This document shows, in pieces, positions 25,650 through 34,907 of a DNA stretch of 64,000 nt. How positions within the stretch are numbered: position 1 is the stretch's first letter; every line of letters begins with the position of its first letter. Below the pieces are notes generated by a model. It was not told where the DNA came from. It did not search any database and saw nothing but the letters and a program-made list of their open reading frames with translations. The stretch comes from JANQSS01 sp965249735 (lineage in GTDB: Bacteria > Bacteroidota > Bacteroidia > Chitinophagales > Saprospiraceae). Both the position numbers and the translations under genes were made by a program. Where the stretch lies: the NCBI GenBank assembly GCA_965249735.1, contig CBDFMS010000026.1, positions 248,001-312,000 of the forward strand, written 5' to 3'.

Positions 25650-26465
25650 ATGATGAAGGAAAAGTTACATGAAATCATTTTTGAAGCGGATACACGCGCA
25701 GGAAAGATTTTTGACATAGCCCTGCTCTGGTTCATTCTAGCCAGTGTGGCAACGGTGATGGTTGAGAGCATCACCGAGTTTCATGAGCGCAATTTTGACC
25801 TCCTCTACACATTAGAATGGATATTTACCATTGTATTCACCATTGAGTACGTGCTCCGGCTTTGGGTAGTAAAACAGCCGATACGTTACGCCAAGAGTTT
25901 CTTTGGTATCATTGACCTGCTGTCTATTCTACCAACCTACATCAGTATTTTCATCGTCGGAAGTCAGTATCTTTTAGTCATCCGTGCCCTGAGACTATTA
26001 CGGGTTTTCCGGATTCTTAAGCTGGTCAAGTTCACCAGAGAAGGTATACATATTCTGTGGGCGCTCAGGCGGAGTTTGTATAAAATTTCAATATTTCTGG
26101 CCTTTGTACTCACCTTGGTGACCATCCTGGGATCCATGATGTATATGATCGAAGGCGCTACTAATGAAAAATTCTCAGACATTCCCACGAGTATCTACTG
26201 GGCCATAGTCACATTGACCACGGTTGGGTATGGCGATATAACACCGAATACATCTATCGGGAAATTCCTGGCCGCGATTATCATGTTGTTGGGGTACGCT
26301 TTGATTGCCGTTCCTACTGGAATTGTAGGAGCCGAAATAGCCATATCAACTAAAAGCAAGAATACACACAGCTGTCGTAATTGCGGTCATGAACATCATG
26401 AAGATGACGCCCAACATTGCAAAAAGTGTGGAGAAAGCTTATTTATTGAAAATGTTTCCAGATAA
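25650..26465 (+). CDS. Voltage-gated potassium channel with C-terminal zinc ribbon
   Basis: About 271 residues from the ATG at 25650; the frame is open to 25611. Family proteins start near MKEKLHEIIFEADT, and the -7 element at 25593-25600 leaves little room for the upstream ATG. Six membrane helices are visible: a voltage sensor with Arg/Lys every third residue (RALRLLRVFRILKLVKF), then pore helix and filter TTVGYGD. After the last helix there is a zinc ribbon, CRNC and CKKC (cysteines at codons 255, 258, 270, 273 counted from 25611), with a His-rich HEHHED between them. The filter predicts potassium selectivity. The ribbon is a cytoplasmic addition with a possible metal- or redox-sensing role. 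Confidence 0.88.
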   Translation: MMKEKLHEIIFEADTRAGKIFDIALLWFILASVATVMVESITEFHERNFDLLYTLEWIFTIVFTIEYVLRLWVVKQPIRYAKSFFGIIDLLSILPTYISIFIVGSQYLLVIRALRLLRVFRILKLVKFTREGIHILWALRRSLYKISIFLAFVLTLVTILGSMMYMIEGATNEKFSDIPTSIYWAIVTLTTVGYGDITPNTSIGKFLAAIIMLLGYALIAVPTGIVGAEIAISTKSKNTHSCRNCGHEHHEDDAQHCKKCGESLFIENVSR

Positions 26466-26495
26466 GTTAACGTCTGAATAGGATGGCAACGGGCG

Positions 26496-26972
26496 TTAAA
26501 TACCCGGATACGTATTGATCGGCGTCAGCATATCCAATCCCAGTAATTCCTTTTCGGCAGGACTAATGTTTGCCATATATAGCACCCCTCCGGAAGATTT
26601 GGCCACATGCTTTGCAAAGCTGAGAAAATCATGGTAGAGTAAGTAGGCTTCTTCACCGCCAAGTTTTTCAAGAATCGGATTGATCTCAGTCAGCTTGGTT
26701 GTAAGATATTTTTGTCGATCCTCTTGTTCTCTCGGTAAATCACGTAATAACTGGTCCAATCGGGTATGAAACACCCGATTGACTTCCTGATAGTAGTGCT
26801 TCAAATCAGCATCATATGTATACGATCTGAATTTAGTTACACGCTCAGCCCATGCTGCTTCTTCCACATCAATATCGCCATCGGCATATCCAATGAGCAA
26901 GGTGATCAACGGTGTTGCATCGATAAGTTTATGATGTTCCTCTTCTGTAAGTTTATCAAATATTACGTCCAT
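26496..26972 (-). CDS. TerB-like all-helical cytoplasmic protein
   Basis: 158 residues without signal or membrane segment. The early segment LIGYADGDIDVEEAAW resembles the acidic metal-binding turn of TerB-like helical domains (ADGxIDxxE), and the rest is predicted helical. The function of such single-domain proteins is not established; links to tellurite resistance come only from the family name. It has a very good promoter of its own and is divergent from mutS. Confidence 0.6.
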   Translation of the reverse strand: MDVIFDKLTEEEHHKLIDATPLITLLIGYADGDIDVEEAAWAERVTKFRSYTYDADLKHYYQEVNRVFHTRLDQLLRDLPREQEDRQKYLTTKLTEINPILEKLGGEEAYLLYHDFLSFAKHVAKSSGGVLYMANISPAEKELLGLDMLTPINTYPGI

Positions 26973-26994
26973 ATAGCCTGTCTCTTAAGGACTG

Positions 26995-27024
26995 CAAAAT
27001 TAACCCTTAACTCGCAATTTCCAA
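26995..27024 (-). promoter_or_regulatory. Promoter of the TerB-like gene
   Basis: On the minus strand: TTG (27022-27024), a 19-base spacer, TAATTTTG (26995-27002). Predicted leader about 19 bases. Confidence 0.65.
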
Positions 27025-27103
27025 GTAATCCGAAGCATAGTTTTGGACAAACTCGTATTGATTAAAAAGAGCTACCATATAGCTAAGAACATATATTAAA
27101 TTA

Positions 27104-27111
27104 TAAATTTG
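27104..27111 (+). promoter_or_regulatory. -7 promoter element of mutS
   Basis: TAAATTTG, a TAnnTTTG match 20 bases ahead of the GTG start at 27131. No TTG at the expected -33 distance. Confidence 0.4.
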
Positions 27112-27130
27112 TTCCTTCATAGATCCAGTT

Positions 27131-29767
27131 GTGGCCAACAAGACCAAACAAAGTAAAATGACGCCTCTGATGCGTCAATATTTCGAAATGAAATCCAAAT
27201 ACCCGGATGCAATCCTCTTGTATCGCGTGGGTGATTTTTATGAAACGTTTGGTGATGATGCAAAACTGGTATCCGAGATCCTCGGTATTGTGTTGACTAA
27301 ACGCAATAATGGAGGAAGTGACATCGCGTTGGCAGGATTCCCCCACCACGCTATGGACCTATATCTTCCACGACTCGTCAAAGCGGGATATCGCGTTGCA
27401 GTGTGTGAACAATTGGAAAAACCTTCCAAAGAGAAGAAAATCGTCAAACGGGGCGTAACAGAGGTCGTCACCCCGGGTATCAATACCAATGATAATTTAC
27501 TCAACAGTAAACGTCCAAATTACCTCTGCGCCGTGGTTAATAACCTGGAAAATGGTCTCAGTGGTACAGCCTTTTTAGATTTTTCAACCGGCCAATTTCT
27601 GACATTCCAGGGCAGAACAAGTGATACGTTGAACTTGATTGGCAACTATCGCCCTGCGGAGTTACTCTATGCCAAAGGGAGTCCCCTACCCGTTCAACTC
27701 GTCCATCCTGACACTTATGCCTATGGCGTTGAAGAGTGGATTTTTGATGAAGATTTTTGTCGTGAAAAAATCATCCGACAACTGAATGTTCAATCACTCA
27801 AAGGATTTGGTATCGACCAGCAAGCCTTATCGATCATTAGCTGTGGTGTCATTTTACATTATCTCGAAAATACGGAGAACAAGCATTTAGCCCACATTAA
27901 CCAAATTCGGAGAATAGCCGATACAGATTTTTTGTGGCTTGATCCATTCACCATTAGAAATCTTGAACTTGTCCAATCCATACAACCCAATGGACAATCA
28001 CTCTTCGAAGTCATGGATTGTACTTTATGTCCCATGGGTAGCAGACTGCTTCATCAATGGATCCTGTTTCCCCTCATTCATGCGTCGGATATTGAAGCTC
28101 GTCATGATCAGGTGTCAGCAATGGTTGAATTGAGCCAATTGCGTTCAGATCTACGGGAAGAAATACATAAGATTGGCGACCTGGCACGACTGACTGCAAA
28201 ATTGGCCGCTGCTAAATTTATCCCACGTCATGTCACACAACTGGCTGCAAGCCTCGAGTTAATTGGCAAAATCAAGCAACTCCTTCAATCCAGTGACAAT
28301 GAAAAGCTCCAGTTAATTACCCAGAACCTCAATACGTGTGATGAACTGCATCAGGATATCCTCGCTCGATTCAAAGAAGAATTACCTGTTCAGATCGGAA
28401 AATCAGAAACTATAGCGCAGGGATTTTCTGAAGAACTGGACGAGTGGCGCACGCTGATGTCAGGAGCGAAGGAAATACTATTGGATTTACAAAAAAGGGA
28501 ATCCGAGCGTACAGGAATTTCAAAACTAAAAATCGGATACAATAACGTCTTTGGATATTATTTAGAAGTCACCAACAAGTACAAGCATCTTGACCTTATT
28601 CCTGACGACTGGATTCGTAAACAAACATTGACTAATTCTGAACGCTACATAACTGAAGAATTAAAACAACTAGAAGATAAAATTCTTAATGCTGAAGGAA
28701 AAATCCTCGAATTGGAACAACAATTATTTGACGAATTTTTGGCCAATGCCCAGCAATTTATTTCAACGCTTCAAGTTAATGCAAATACCCTCGGACATGT
28801 AGATGTTATTGCTTCACTCGCCGAACTCGCTGTGACCCATCACTATGTCAGGCCCATGTTCAATGAGAATGGACTTATTCAAATTGAAAAAGGACGTCAC
28901 CCTGTAATCGAAGCCATGATGCCACCCGGTGAGGCATACATCCCCAATGACGTGACACTCAATAAAGAAGACCAACAGATCATTGTTATTACCGGACCAA
29001 ATATGTCCGGTAAATCTGCTGTTTTAAGGCAGACTGCCTTGATATCATTGATGGCCCAGATAGGTTCTTTTGTTCCGGCAGTTTCAGCAGACTTGATGGT
29101 CCTAGATCGTATTTTCACGCGTGTCGGTGCGTCTGATAACATATCTTCCGGGGAATCCACATTCATGGTCGAAATGAATGAAACGGCAAACATTTTAAAT
29201 AATTTATCTTCAAAATCGCTCTTGCTCCTTGATGAAATCGGACGGGGTACGAGCACGTTTGACGGCATATCTATTGCATGGAGCATTGTCGAGTATTTAC
29301 ATGATCAACATCAGACCAAACCCTTTGCCTTGTTTGCAACACACTACCATGAATTAAATGAACTCGCAAATAAATACGATCGAATCAAGAACTTCCATGT
29401 GAGTACAAAAAAAGTAGGTCAAAAGGTTTTATTCTTGCGAAAATTATTACCCGGAAGTGTGGAGCATAGTTTTGGAATTTATGTGGCTCAACTTGCCGGT
29501 ATGCCCAATGAGGTGATAGAACGTTCAGAAACTATTTTGGAGCTCTTGGAATCTCAACGAATTAATTCCGGTCTGATCGATGATGAAAATGCTGCATCAG
29601 GTTTAAGTTCTGTTCCTAAATTGCAACCCATGCAATTGAGCTTTTTTGAAGTCAATGATCCTAAGCTAGCAGAAATAAAATCGCTCCTGGAACAAACCGA
29701 TATTAATTCGCTGACTCCAATGGAAGCAATGATGCGGCTTCAACAACTACTGGATTTATGTAAATAA
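27131..29767 (+). CDS. mutS: DNA mismatch repair protein MutS
   Basis: 878 residues, full length. The mismatch-reading N-terminal domain has the Phe-x-Glu clamp (GDFYETFGDDA), followed by connector, lever, clamp and ATPase domains. ATPase motifs are Walker A GPNMSGKS at about 622-629, the signature STFMVEMNE, Walker B LLLDEIGRGTSTFDG and the switch region ATHYHEL. It detects base mismatches and loops and recruits MutL. The start is a GTG at 27131 (MANKTKQSKM); an internal ATG at 27158 is possible but would shorten the conserved N-terminal arm. Divergent from the TerB-like gene and convergent with valS. mutL is not in the window. Confidence 0.96.
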   Translation: MANKTKQSKMTPLMRQYFEMKSKYPDAILLYRVGDFYETFGDDAKLVSEILGIVLTKRNNGGSDIALAGFPHHAMDLYLPRLVKAGYRVAVCEQLEKPSKEKKIVKRGVTEVVTPGINTNDNLLNSKRPNYLCAVVNNLENGLSGTAFLDFSTGQFLTFQGRTSDTLNLIGNYRPAELLYAKGSPLPVQLVHPDTYAYGVEEWIFDEDFCREKIIRQLNVQSLKGFGIDQQALSIISCGVILHYLENTENKHLAHINQIRRIADTDFLWLDPFTIRNLELVQSIQPNGQSLFEVMDCTLCPMGSRLLHQWILFPLIHASDIEARHDQVSAMVELSQLRSDLREEIHKIGDLARLTAKLAAAKFIPRHVTQLAASLELIGKIKQLLQSSDNEKLQLITQNLNTCDELHQDILARFKEELPVQIGKSETIAQGFSEELDEWRTLMSGAKEILLDLQKRESERTGISKLKIGYNNVFGYYLEVTNKYKHLDLIPDDWIRKQTLTNSERYITEELKQLEDKILNAEGKILELEQQLFDEFLANAQQFISTLQVNANTLGHVDVIASLAELAVTHHYVRPMFNENGLIQIEKGRHPVIEAMMPPGEAYIPNDVTLNKEDQQIIVITGPNMSGKSAVLRQTALISLMAQIGSFVPAVSADLMVLDRIFTRVGASDNISSGESTFMVEMNETANILNNLSSKSLLLLDEIGRGTSTFDGISIAWSIVEYLHDQHQTKPFALFATHYHELNELANKYDRIKNFHVSTKKVGQKVLFLRKLLPGSVEHSFGIYVAQLAGMPNEVIERSETILELLESQRINSGLIDDENAASGLSSVPKLQPMQLSFFEVNDPKLAEIKSLLEQTDINSLTPMEAMMRLQQLLDLCK

Positions 29768-29806
29768 TTATGTTTAACGGCATTAAGTCGTTTTTATACG
29801 TACAAC

Positions 29807-32449
29807 TTATCCTAAGCTTTTTAGGCTGTCTTCAATAATTCGAAGACGTTCTTGCCCATCCTTCATTTTTTTACGTTCCTTTTCAACCACCATTTCGGGT
29901 GCATTTTGAACGAAACGTTCATTCGATAGTTTCTTTTCAACCTGCTTGATAAAGCCTTTAATATATTCCAACTCCTTGGTCAGTCTTTCTTTTTCCTCTT
30001 CTGGATTTACGAGATCGCCGGTTACAAGAAAAAATTTCTCGGTATCAACAATAAAAGCAAGCGAATTTTTCGGATTTTCGGTGGTGAATGATGTACCTGT
30101 TAAGTGAGCCATTTTCGTCAGTAGTTCCTCAAATCCTTTTTTCTCCAAAAGTGCGCGGGATCTTGTTCCATCTTCGAGAATTAATTCGAGTGGTTCACGT
30201 TCCTTAATTGCATTTTTATTTCTCAGGTCCCGGATTGAAGAGACTGTATTTTTCAAATGGTCGACATCTTTAATTAAAGCTTGATCCACATTTTGTGACG
30301 CCGGATATGCTGATACCATGCAGTCATCACCGGCTTTTCTCGTTTTTAATCTGTGCCAGATCTCTTCAGTGACAAATGGCATGAACGGATGGAGAAGTGT
30401 CATTAAGTCTTCAAATATATTAGTTGTCTCATCAAGGGTTTCACGACTCACCAGCTTACCTTCGGCGGGTTTGATCATCTCCAGGTACCAACTACAGAAA
30501 TCACTCCAAATCAGTGAATAAAGTTTTATTAAAGTTTCAGATAATCTATAGTTTTTAAACTGGGACTCTATATCTGATATGTCGGAATGAATTCGATTTT
30601 TAATCCAGTGTATAGCCAGCTTTTCACTTGACAAGGATGGCGTCGACGATGGTTCAAAATTATTTATCAGGCGTAATGCATTCCACATTTTATTGCAGAA
30701 TTTAGATCCCTGGTCGCATAATTTTTCATCAAATAATAAATCTCCTCCGGCCGGTGAACATGACAACATGCCAAACCGAACTCCATCTGCCCCAAACTTT
30801 TCAATCAATTTTAAAGCATCCGGAGAATTACCTAAAGATTTACTCATCTTCCTTCTTTGTTTATCCCGGACCATACCGGTGAAATATACATCAAGAAAGG
30901 GTCGCTCCTGCTTCCATTCAAAACCTGCCATGATCATGCGAGCCACCCAAAGGAAAATAATATCCCACCCTGTTACTAAAACTGATGTGGGATAATAATA
31001 TTCAACGTGCGAATTATCGCCATCTTCTTTCATAAACACCGAGTACGGCCACAACCATGAAGAAAACCATGTATCTAAGACATCTTCATCTTGTTTCAAA
31101 TCTGAGACTGTGATCGAATCATCGTTAAAATGCGATTGCGCCAATTGAACAGCCTCTTCAGGATGCTCAGCAACAAAGGTTTCGTTCCGATAGTAATAGG
31201 CCGGAATTCGATGACCCCACCAAAGTTGTCTTGAGATGCACCAGTCTCTGATGTTTTCCATCCAGTGTCGATATAAGTTCTCCTGATTTTTTGGAACAAA
31301 CGTAATATCACCAGATTGTACTGCTTCCAACGCCGGAGTAACGAGTTCTTGCATTTTGACATACCATTGCAGGGAGAGTTTAGGCTCAATGATGGCATTG
31401 GTCCGTTCTGATCGTCCAACCTTGTGTCGGTAGTCTTCCACTTTGACAAGAAGATTTTCCTGCTGTAATGCCTTTTTCATTGAAATCCGGGCTTCAAATC
31501 GATCTTCACCGATAAAGTGGCCGGCTTTCTCATTGAGTTTACCATCATCGGTTAATGAATCAATCACCTCCAGATTATGGCGTTGACCAATGTCATAATC
31601 GTTAGGATCATGGGCTGGTGTTATTTTTAGTGCTCCGGTTCCAAACTCCGGATCGACATATTCGTCGGCGATAATTGGAACAATCCTATTGATAATCGGC
31701 ACGATGACGTTTTTTCCGATCAAATGTTGAAATCGTTCATCATCCGGGTGAACCGCCACAGCTGTATCCGCCAATATGGTCTCTGGTCGCGTGGTTGCAA
31801 TAACCACATGATCACTTCCATCTTCCAACAGGTATTTGACATAATGTAAGCCCCCATTCTCCTCATTGTAGATCACTTCTTCATTTGACAAGACTGTCTT
31901 GGCTTGTGGATCCCAATTGACCATGCGCCAATCTCGATAGAGTTTTCCTCGATTATACAGATCAACAAATGCTTTTAATACAGCTTTTGATCGCGTTTCA
32001 TCCATCGTAAAAGCCGTTCGACGCCAATCACATGAAGCGCCCAATTTTCTCAATTGGTCTAAGATGATGCCGCCATATTTTTCTTTCCATTGCCAGGCGT
32101 ATTTCATGAATTCATCCCGTCCCAATTCTCCTTTTGTCAGATTTTTTTCTTCACGAAGCCATCGAACAACCTTGGCTTCTGTGGCAATCGAAGCGTGATC
32201 TGTACCGGGTACCCAACATGCATTGAAACCCGTCATGCGCGCATGTCGAATGAGAACATCCTGAATCGTATTGTTTAGCATATGACCCATATGAAGCACT
32301 CCTGTGACATTTGGCGGAGGAATGACGATTGAATAGGCCGGTCGTTCATCAGGTTCTGAATAAAAATATCCTGAATCCTCCCAGTGTTTATACCACTTCT
32401 CCTCTAAGCTGGATGCGCTGTAATGTGTAGGTTGTTCTTGCTTCGTCAT
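29807..32449 (-). CDS. valS: Valyl-tRNA synthetase
   Basis: Charges tRNA-Val. About 880 residues from the ATG at 32449. The HIGH box is HMGH in PPNVTGVLHMGHML; KMSKS lies at about residues 534-538. The editing domain (TTRPETILADTAVAV), anticodon-binding domain and a C-terminal coiled-coil arm (EKERLTKELEYIKGF) are all present. The frame continues to an ATG at 32473, but a perfect -7 element covers 32471-32478, so that ATG would lie at or before the transcription start and is excluded. Family starts (MTKQEQ-like) agree with the chosen ATG. Convergent with mutS; divergent from the sigma factor gene. Confidence 0.96.
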   Translation of the reverse strand: MTKQEQPTHYSASSLEEKWYKHWEDSGYFYSEPDERPAYSIVIPPPNVTGVLHMGHMLNNTIQDVLIRHARMTGFNACWVPGTDHASIATEAKVVRWLREEKNLTKGELGRDEFMKYAWQWKEKYGGIILDQLRKLGASCDWRRTAFTMDETRSKAVLKAFVDLYNRGKLYRDWRMVNWDPQAKTVLSNEEVIYNEENGGLHYVKYLLEDGSDHVVIATTRPETILADTAVAVHPDDERFQHLIGKNVIVPIINRIVPIIADEYVDPEFGTGALKITPAHDPNDYDIGQRHNLEVIDSLTDDGKLNEKAGHFIGEDRFEARISMKKALQQENLLVKVEDYRHKVGRSERTNAIIEPKLSLQWYVKMQELVTPALEAVQSGDITFVPKNQENLYRHWMENIRDWCISRQLWWGHRIPAYYYRNETFVAEHPEEAVQLAQSHFNDDSITVSDLKQDEDVLDTWFSSWLWPYSVFMKEDGDNSHVEYYYPTSVLVTGWDIIFLWVARMIMAGFEWKQERPFLDVYFTGMVRDKQRRKMSKSLGNSPDALKLIEKFGADGVRFGMLSCSPAGGDLLFDEKLCDQGSKFCNKMWNALRLINNFEPSSTPSLSSEKLAIHWIKNRIHSDISDIESQFKNYRLSETLIKLYSLIWSDFCSWYLEMIKPAEGKLVSRETLDETTNIFEDLMTLLHPFMPFVTEEIWHRLKTRKAGDDCMVSAYPASQNVDQALIKDVDHLKNTVSSIRDLRNKNAIKEREPLELILEDGTRSRALLEKKGFEELLTKMAHLTGTSFTTENPKNSLAFIVDTEKFFLVTGDLVNPEEEKERLTKELEYIKGFIKQVEKKLSNERFVQNAPEMVVEKERKKMKDGQERLRIIEDSLKSLG

Positions 32450-32470
32450 ATGACTGAAAATTTGAATGGG

Positions 32471-32478
32471 CAAAGATA
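32471..32478 (-). promoter_or_regulatory. -7 promoter element of valS (decides the start codon)
   Basis: The minus strand reads TATCTTTG, a perfect TAnnTTTG match. Transcription from it would begin near 32467, downstream of the first in-frame ATG at 32473, so translation must start at 32449, giving a leader of about 18 bases. No clear -33 TTG. Confidence 0.5.
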
Positions 32479-32644
32479 GTCTCCCTCATCCCCGTCAGGA
32501 AATACCACCTGAAGTTTTTTTGCTACTCACAGCTCACCAAATCACAAACATCTCTTTTGCGGGGGCAAATTCTTCGAAGACATACACCAGACGCGATTAA
32601 CATAGCATCTAACTAATCGAACGCGTCTTATAAAATGTATATTC

Positions 32645-33205
32645 ATGCGAATAAAATTCATCAAAGTGGATACACCTACTTTACTCAAGAATTGCCGCCT
32701 GGGTGACCGCAGATCTCAACAGCTGTTGTACGAAAAATACAAAGATCAGATGTTGGGTGTATGCCGACGGTATCTCAATAATCTTGAAGAAGCTGAAGAT
32801 GCACTTATGAAAGGATTCGTGAAAGTATTCACTCAACTCGACAAACTTCTGGACGACGAAAAATTTGAATACTGGATGCGCAGAATTATGTCAAATGAAT
32901 GTCTCATGATTCTACGTAAGAAAAAAAAGATGCCTTTATCCGAATTGGATGATCAGACTGAGCCGGTAGCACCTCCCACCATTTTGGGTGATTTATCTGC
33001 GAACGATATTTTATCATTGATCGAAATGCTACCGCCCGGTTATCGTACAGTATTCAATATGTACGTCATCGAAGGATATAAACACAAAGAAATTGCAAAC
33101 CACTTAAATATAAGTGTTAATACATCAAAGTCACAATTGATTATGGCTAGAAAAAGGCTACAACATTTGATTGCTTTGATGAATAAAAAAACAAATGTCT
33201 CTTAA
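32645..33205 (+). CDS. ECF-type RNA polymerase sigma factor
   Basis: 186 residues. Sigma region 2 spans about 18-85 (LYEKYKDQMLGVCRRYL, AEDALMKGFVKVF, FEYWMRRIMSNECL), and region 4 about 112-175, with the helix-turn-helix in GYKHKEIANHLNISVNTSKSQLIMARKRL. It lacks region 3, as expected for ECF factors, and belongs to the Bacteroidota sigma-24-like groups. It directs polymerase to a small regulon, unknown here. The next gene starts 9 bases after its stop and is probably its membrane-bound regulator. Its own upstream region has no clear housekeeping promoter, consistent with, but not proving, autoregulation. Confidence 0.9.
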   Translation: MRIKFIKVDTPTLLKNCRLGDRRSQQLLYEKYKDQMLGVCRRYLNNLEEAEDALMKGFVKVFTQLDKLLDDEKFEYWMRRIMSNECLMILRKKKKMPLSELDDQTEPVAPPTILGDLSANDILSLIEMLPPGYRTVFNMYVIEGYKHKEIANHLNISVNTSKSQLIMARKRLQHLIALMNKKTNVS

Positions 33206-33214
33206 TTAAATACC

Positions 33215-33526
33215 ATGGAAACAGGAAATAATATCGATCATGTATTTCGATCTAAATCGAAAGAAATCAAGATAAAACCATCTGAAGAAGTTTGGACTAA
33301 AATTGACAGCAATTTATCCAAGCGAAATCGCTATTCCTTTTATGCAATATTTAGTGTAGCTGCAAGCGCTGTCTTATTGGTCGGCATTATTGCCTTATAT
33401 TCACTTCGAACCTCACCCTACGAGAATAATAATTATCAAGTTCAGCTCATACAAGAAGTCGACAATCAAGCATACGAAATCGCTTTGAAGGATTGGATCG
33501 ATTTCAACCGCCACATAAAAGGTTAA
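33215..33526 (+). CDS. Small single-pass membrane protein, candidate anti-sigma factor
   Basis: 103 residues. A charged N-terminal cytoplasmic part (about 1-38, including PSEEVWTKIDSNLSKR) is followed by one membrane helix (about 41-64) and a short acidic outer segment. The motif P-x-x-x-W-x-x-I-x-x-x-L before the helix is typical of small anti-sigma-like proteins encoded after Bacteroidota ECF genes. No zinc-binding HCC motif is present, so it is not a ZAS-type anti-sigma. Function assigned only from topology and position, 9 bases after the sigma gene. Confidence 0.6.
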   Translation: METGNNIDHVFRSKSKEIKIKPSEEVWTKIDSNLSKRNRYSFYAIFSVAASAVLLVGIIALYSLRTSPYENNNYQVQLIQEVDNQAYEIALKDWIDFNRHIKG

Positions 33527-33540
33527 TTGTAGCAGTATTG

Positions 33541-34740
33541 TCAATCTTTAAAAGGATGGCGCTGATTAAATACCACCGGAGGATCCAGTCGTTTAAACGC
33601 TGTTCTGACCAGCCTATTTAGAATTTTATTTTGTACAACCAGGTATAAATACAACTCCTCGGGAACAGCCCCAATACTACTCTTTATCTGCATAGCAGTT
33701 CGTGAAAAGATTATAGTTTTTTTCTTTAATGCTAGCGCATGCCGCACCGTATTTAATAGTAAATTTAAATACAAGTCATGCGATTTTAAATAGCTATGAT
33801 CATATCCCAGAAAATGTGCTTCATAAATATCATGATTGGACAAGTTAATTTCAAACGCAACTAATTTGTCTCCATCATAAATAAAAGTAAAATCACAAGC
33901 TTCTTTTAGATTTTTTTTGATATCGATGAAATACTGTTTTTGTAAAATAAACATGTTAAATGGAGCTCGCTCCACGATTTCCAGGTACAGTTTATATACC
34001 CAGTCAATATTTGCTTCAATCATATCGACATCCACATCGATGAATCGAAAATCTTTTACTTTTCTTCTTGCCGAATTTATTCGCTTCCGATATTTTGATT
34101 TCATGGAATCCAGATAGGTCGTCATAGAATCCCAGGAAGGATCAATTTCCATGATCATATTCGGTTGAACTTTAACAGAATTCCAGCTCAACTGATCCTG
34201 ATTTCTAGCCTCGGATTCATAGTCCTTTCCCAATATAAATCCGACACGGAGTTTGTTTTTCTTCGAATATGCAAGTGCATGTTTCAGTACTTCTCCATTT
34301 ATTGCCCAATGTTGATCAACACTTAGCCCTTCATCAACGAACAGTACGCCATGATTACCAGTCACGAGTAAATTTCCGAATACCATGCCTTTGGCGTCCA
34401 GGCAAACTGCGACAGTACGTTTGAGCGCATTTGCCGTTTTCTGTGTCAAATTCTGAGCGTGATTATAGTTGATGCTTTCATGCGCATTGAAGCGCTTGTA
34501 TTGAAAGTAGTAATAGGCCAGCGGTTCTCCGTCCGATCCGGACAAAAGGCCGTATAAGAACCGAATGCTCTTAGGCGGAGCTTTTTCAATGGTCAACAGA
34601 TAATCATAGGATATCATGAGATTTGGGCATTGAAGTCTATCAGGCCATGTGCCTTTAAAGGCATCAATACTTTGACTGAAGACAATAGAATATTCCTCTC
34701 CAGAAAGTTGAAAACTATCGATTTTGTTTGCCGTAATCAA
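33541..34740 (-). CDS. FemAB/GNAT-like acyltransferase family protein
   Basis: 399 residues, cytoplasmic. The C-terminal half has the peptidoglycan-bridge/BioF2-like GNAT pattern: MKSKYRKRINSARRK, YDGDKLVAFEINL, YEAHFLGYDHSYLKSHDLYLNLLLNTVRHAL and FSRTAMQIKSSIGA, which corresponds to the conserved end region of these Bacteroidota proteins. The N-terminal half (about 1-190) is a second, divergent half of the double-GNAT fold. Substrate unknown; cell-wall or lipid aminoacylation are family-based guesses. The only in-frame start after a stop is the TTG at 34740. It is convergent with the sigma factor unit. Confidence 0.65.
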   Translation of the reverse strand: MITANKIDSFQLSGEEYSIVFSQSIDAFKGTWPDRLQCPNLMISYDYLLTIEKAPPKSIRFLYGLLSGSDGEPLAYYYFQYKRFNAHESINYNHAQNLTQKTANALKRTVAVCLDAKGMVFGNLLVTGNHGVLFVDEGLSVDQHWAINGEVLKHALAYSKKNKLRVGFILGKDYESEARNQDQLSWNSVKVQPNMIMEIDPSWDSMTTYLDSMKSKYRKRINSARRKVKDFRFIDVDVDMIEANIDWVYKLYLEIVERAPFNMFILQKQYFIDIKKNLKEACDFTFIYDGDKLVAFEINLSNHDIYEAHFLGYDHSYLKSHDLYLNLLLNTVRHALALKKKTIIFSRTAMQIKSSIGAVPEELYLYLVVQNKILNRLVRTAFKRLDPPVVFNQRHPFKD

Positions 34741-34907
34741 ATCCTAATGCGAGTTACTAAATATTCGTAATCTTTACCAACAATGAACATCCTCTATTAT
34801 ATAATGTTAGAAAGCGGATTGATTTTGACAACTAAACAAACACGTTTGCATTGGCTGTTCATATCCGCAAAGAAACCTATCTACGTCAAAAAAGTTTAAA
34901 CGCAAAT

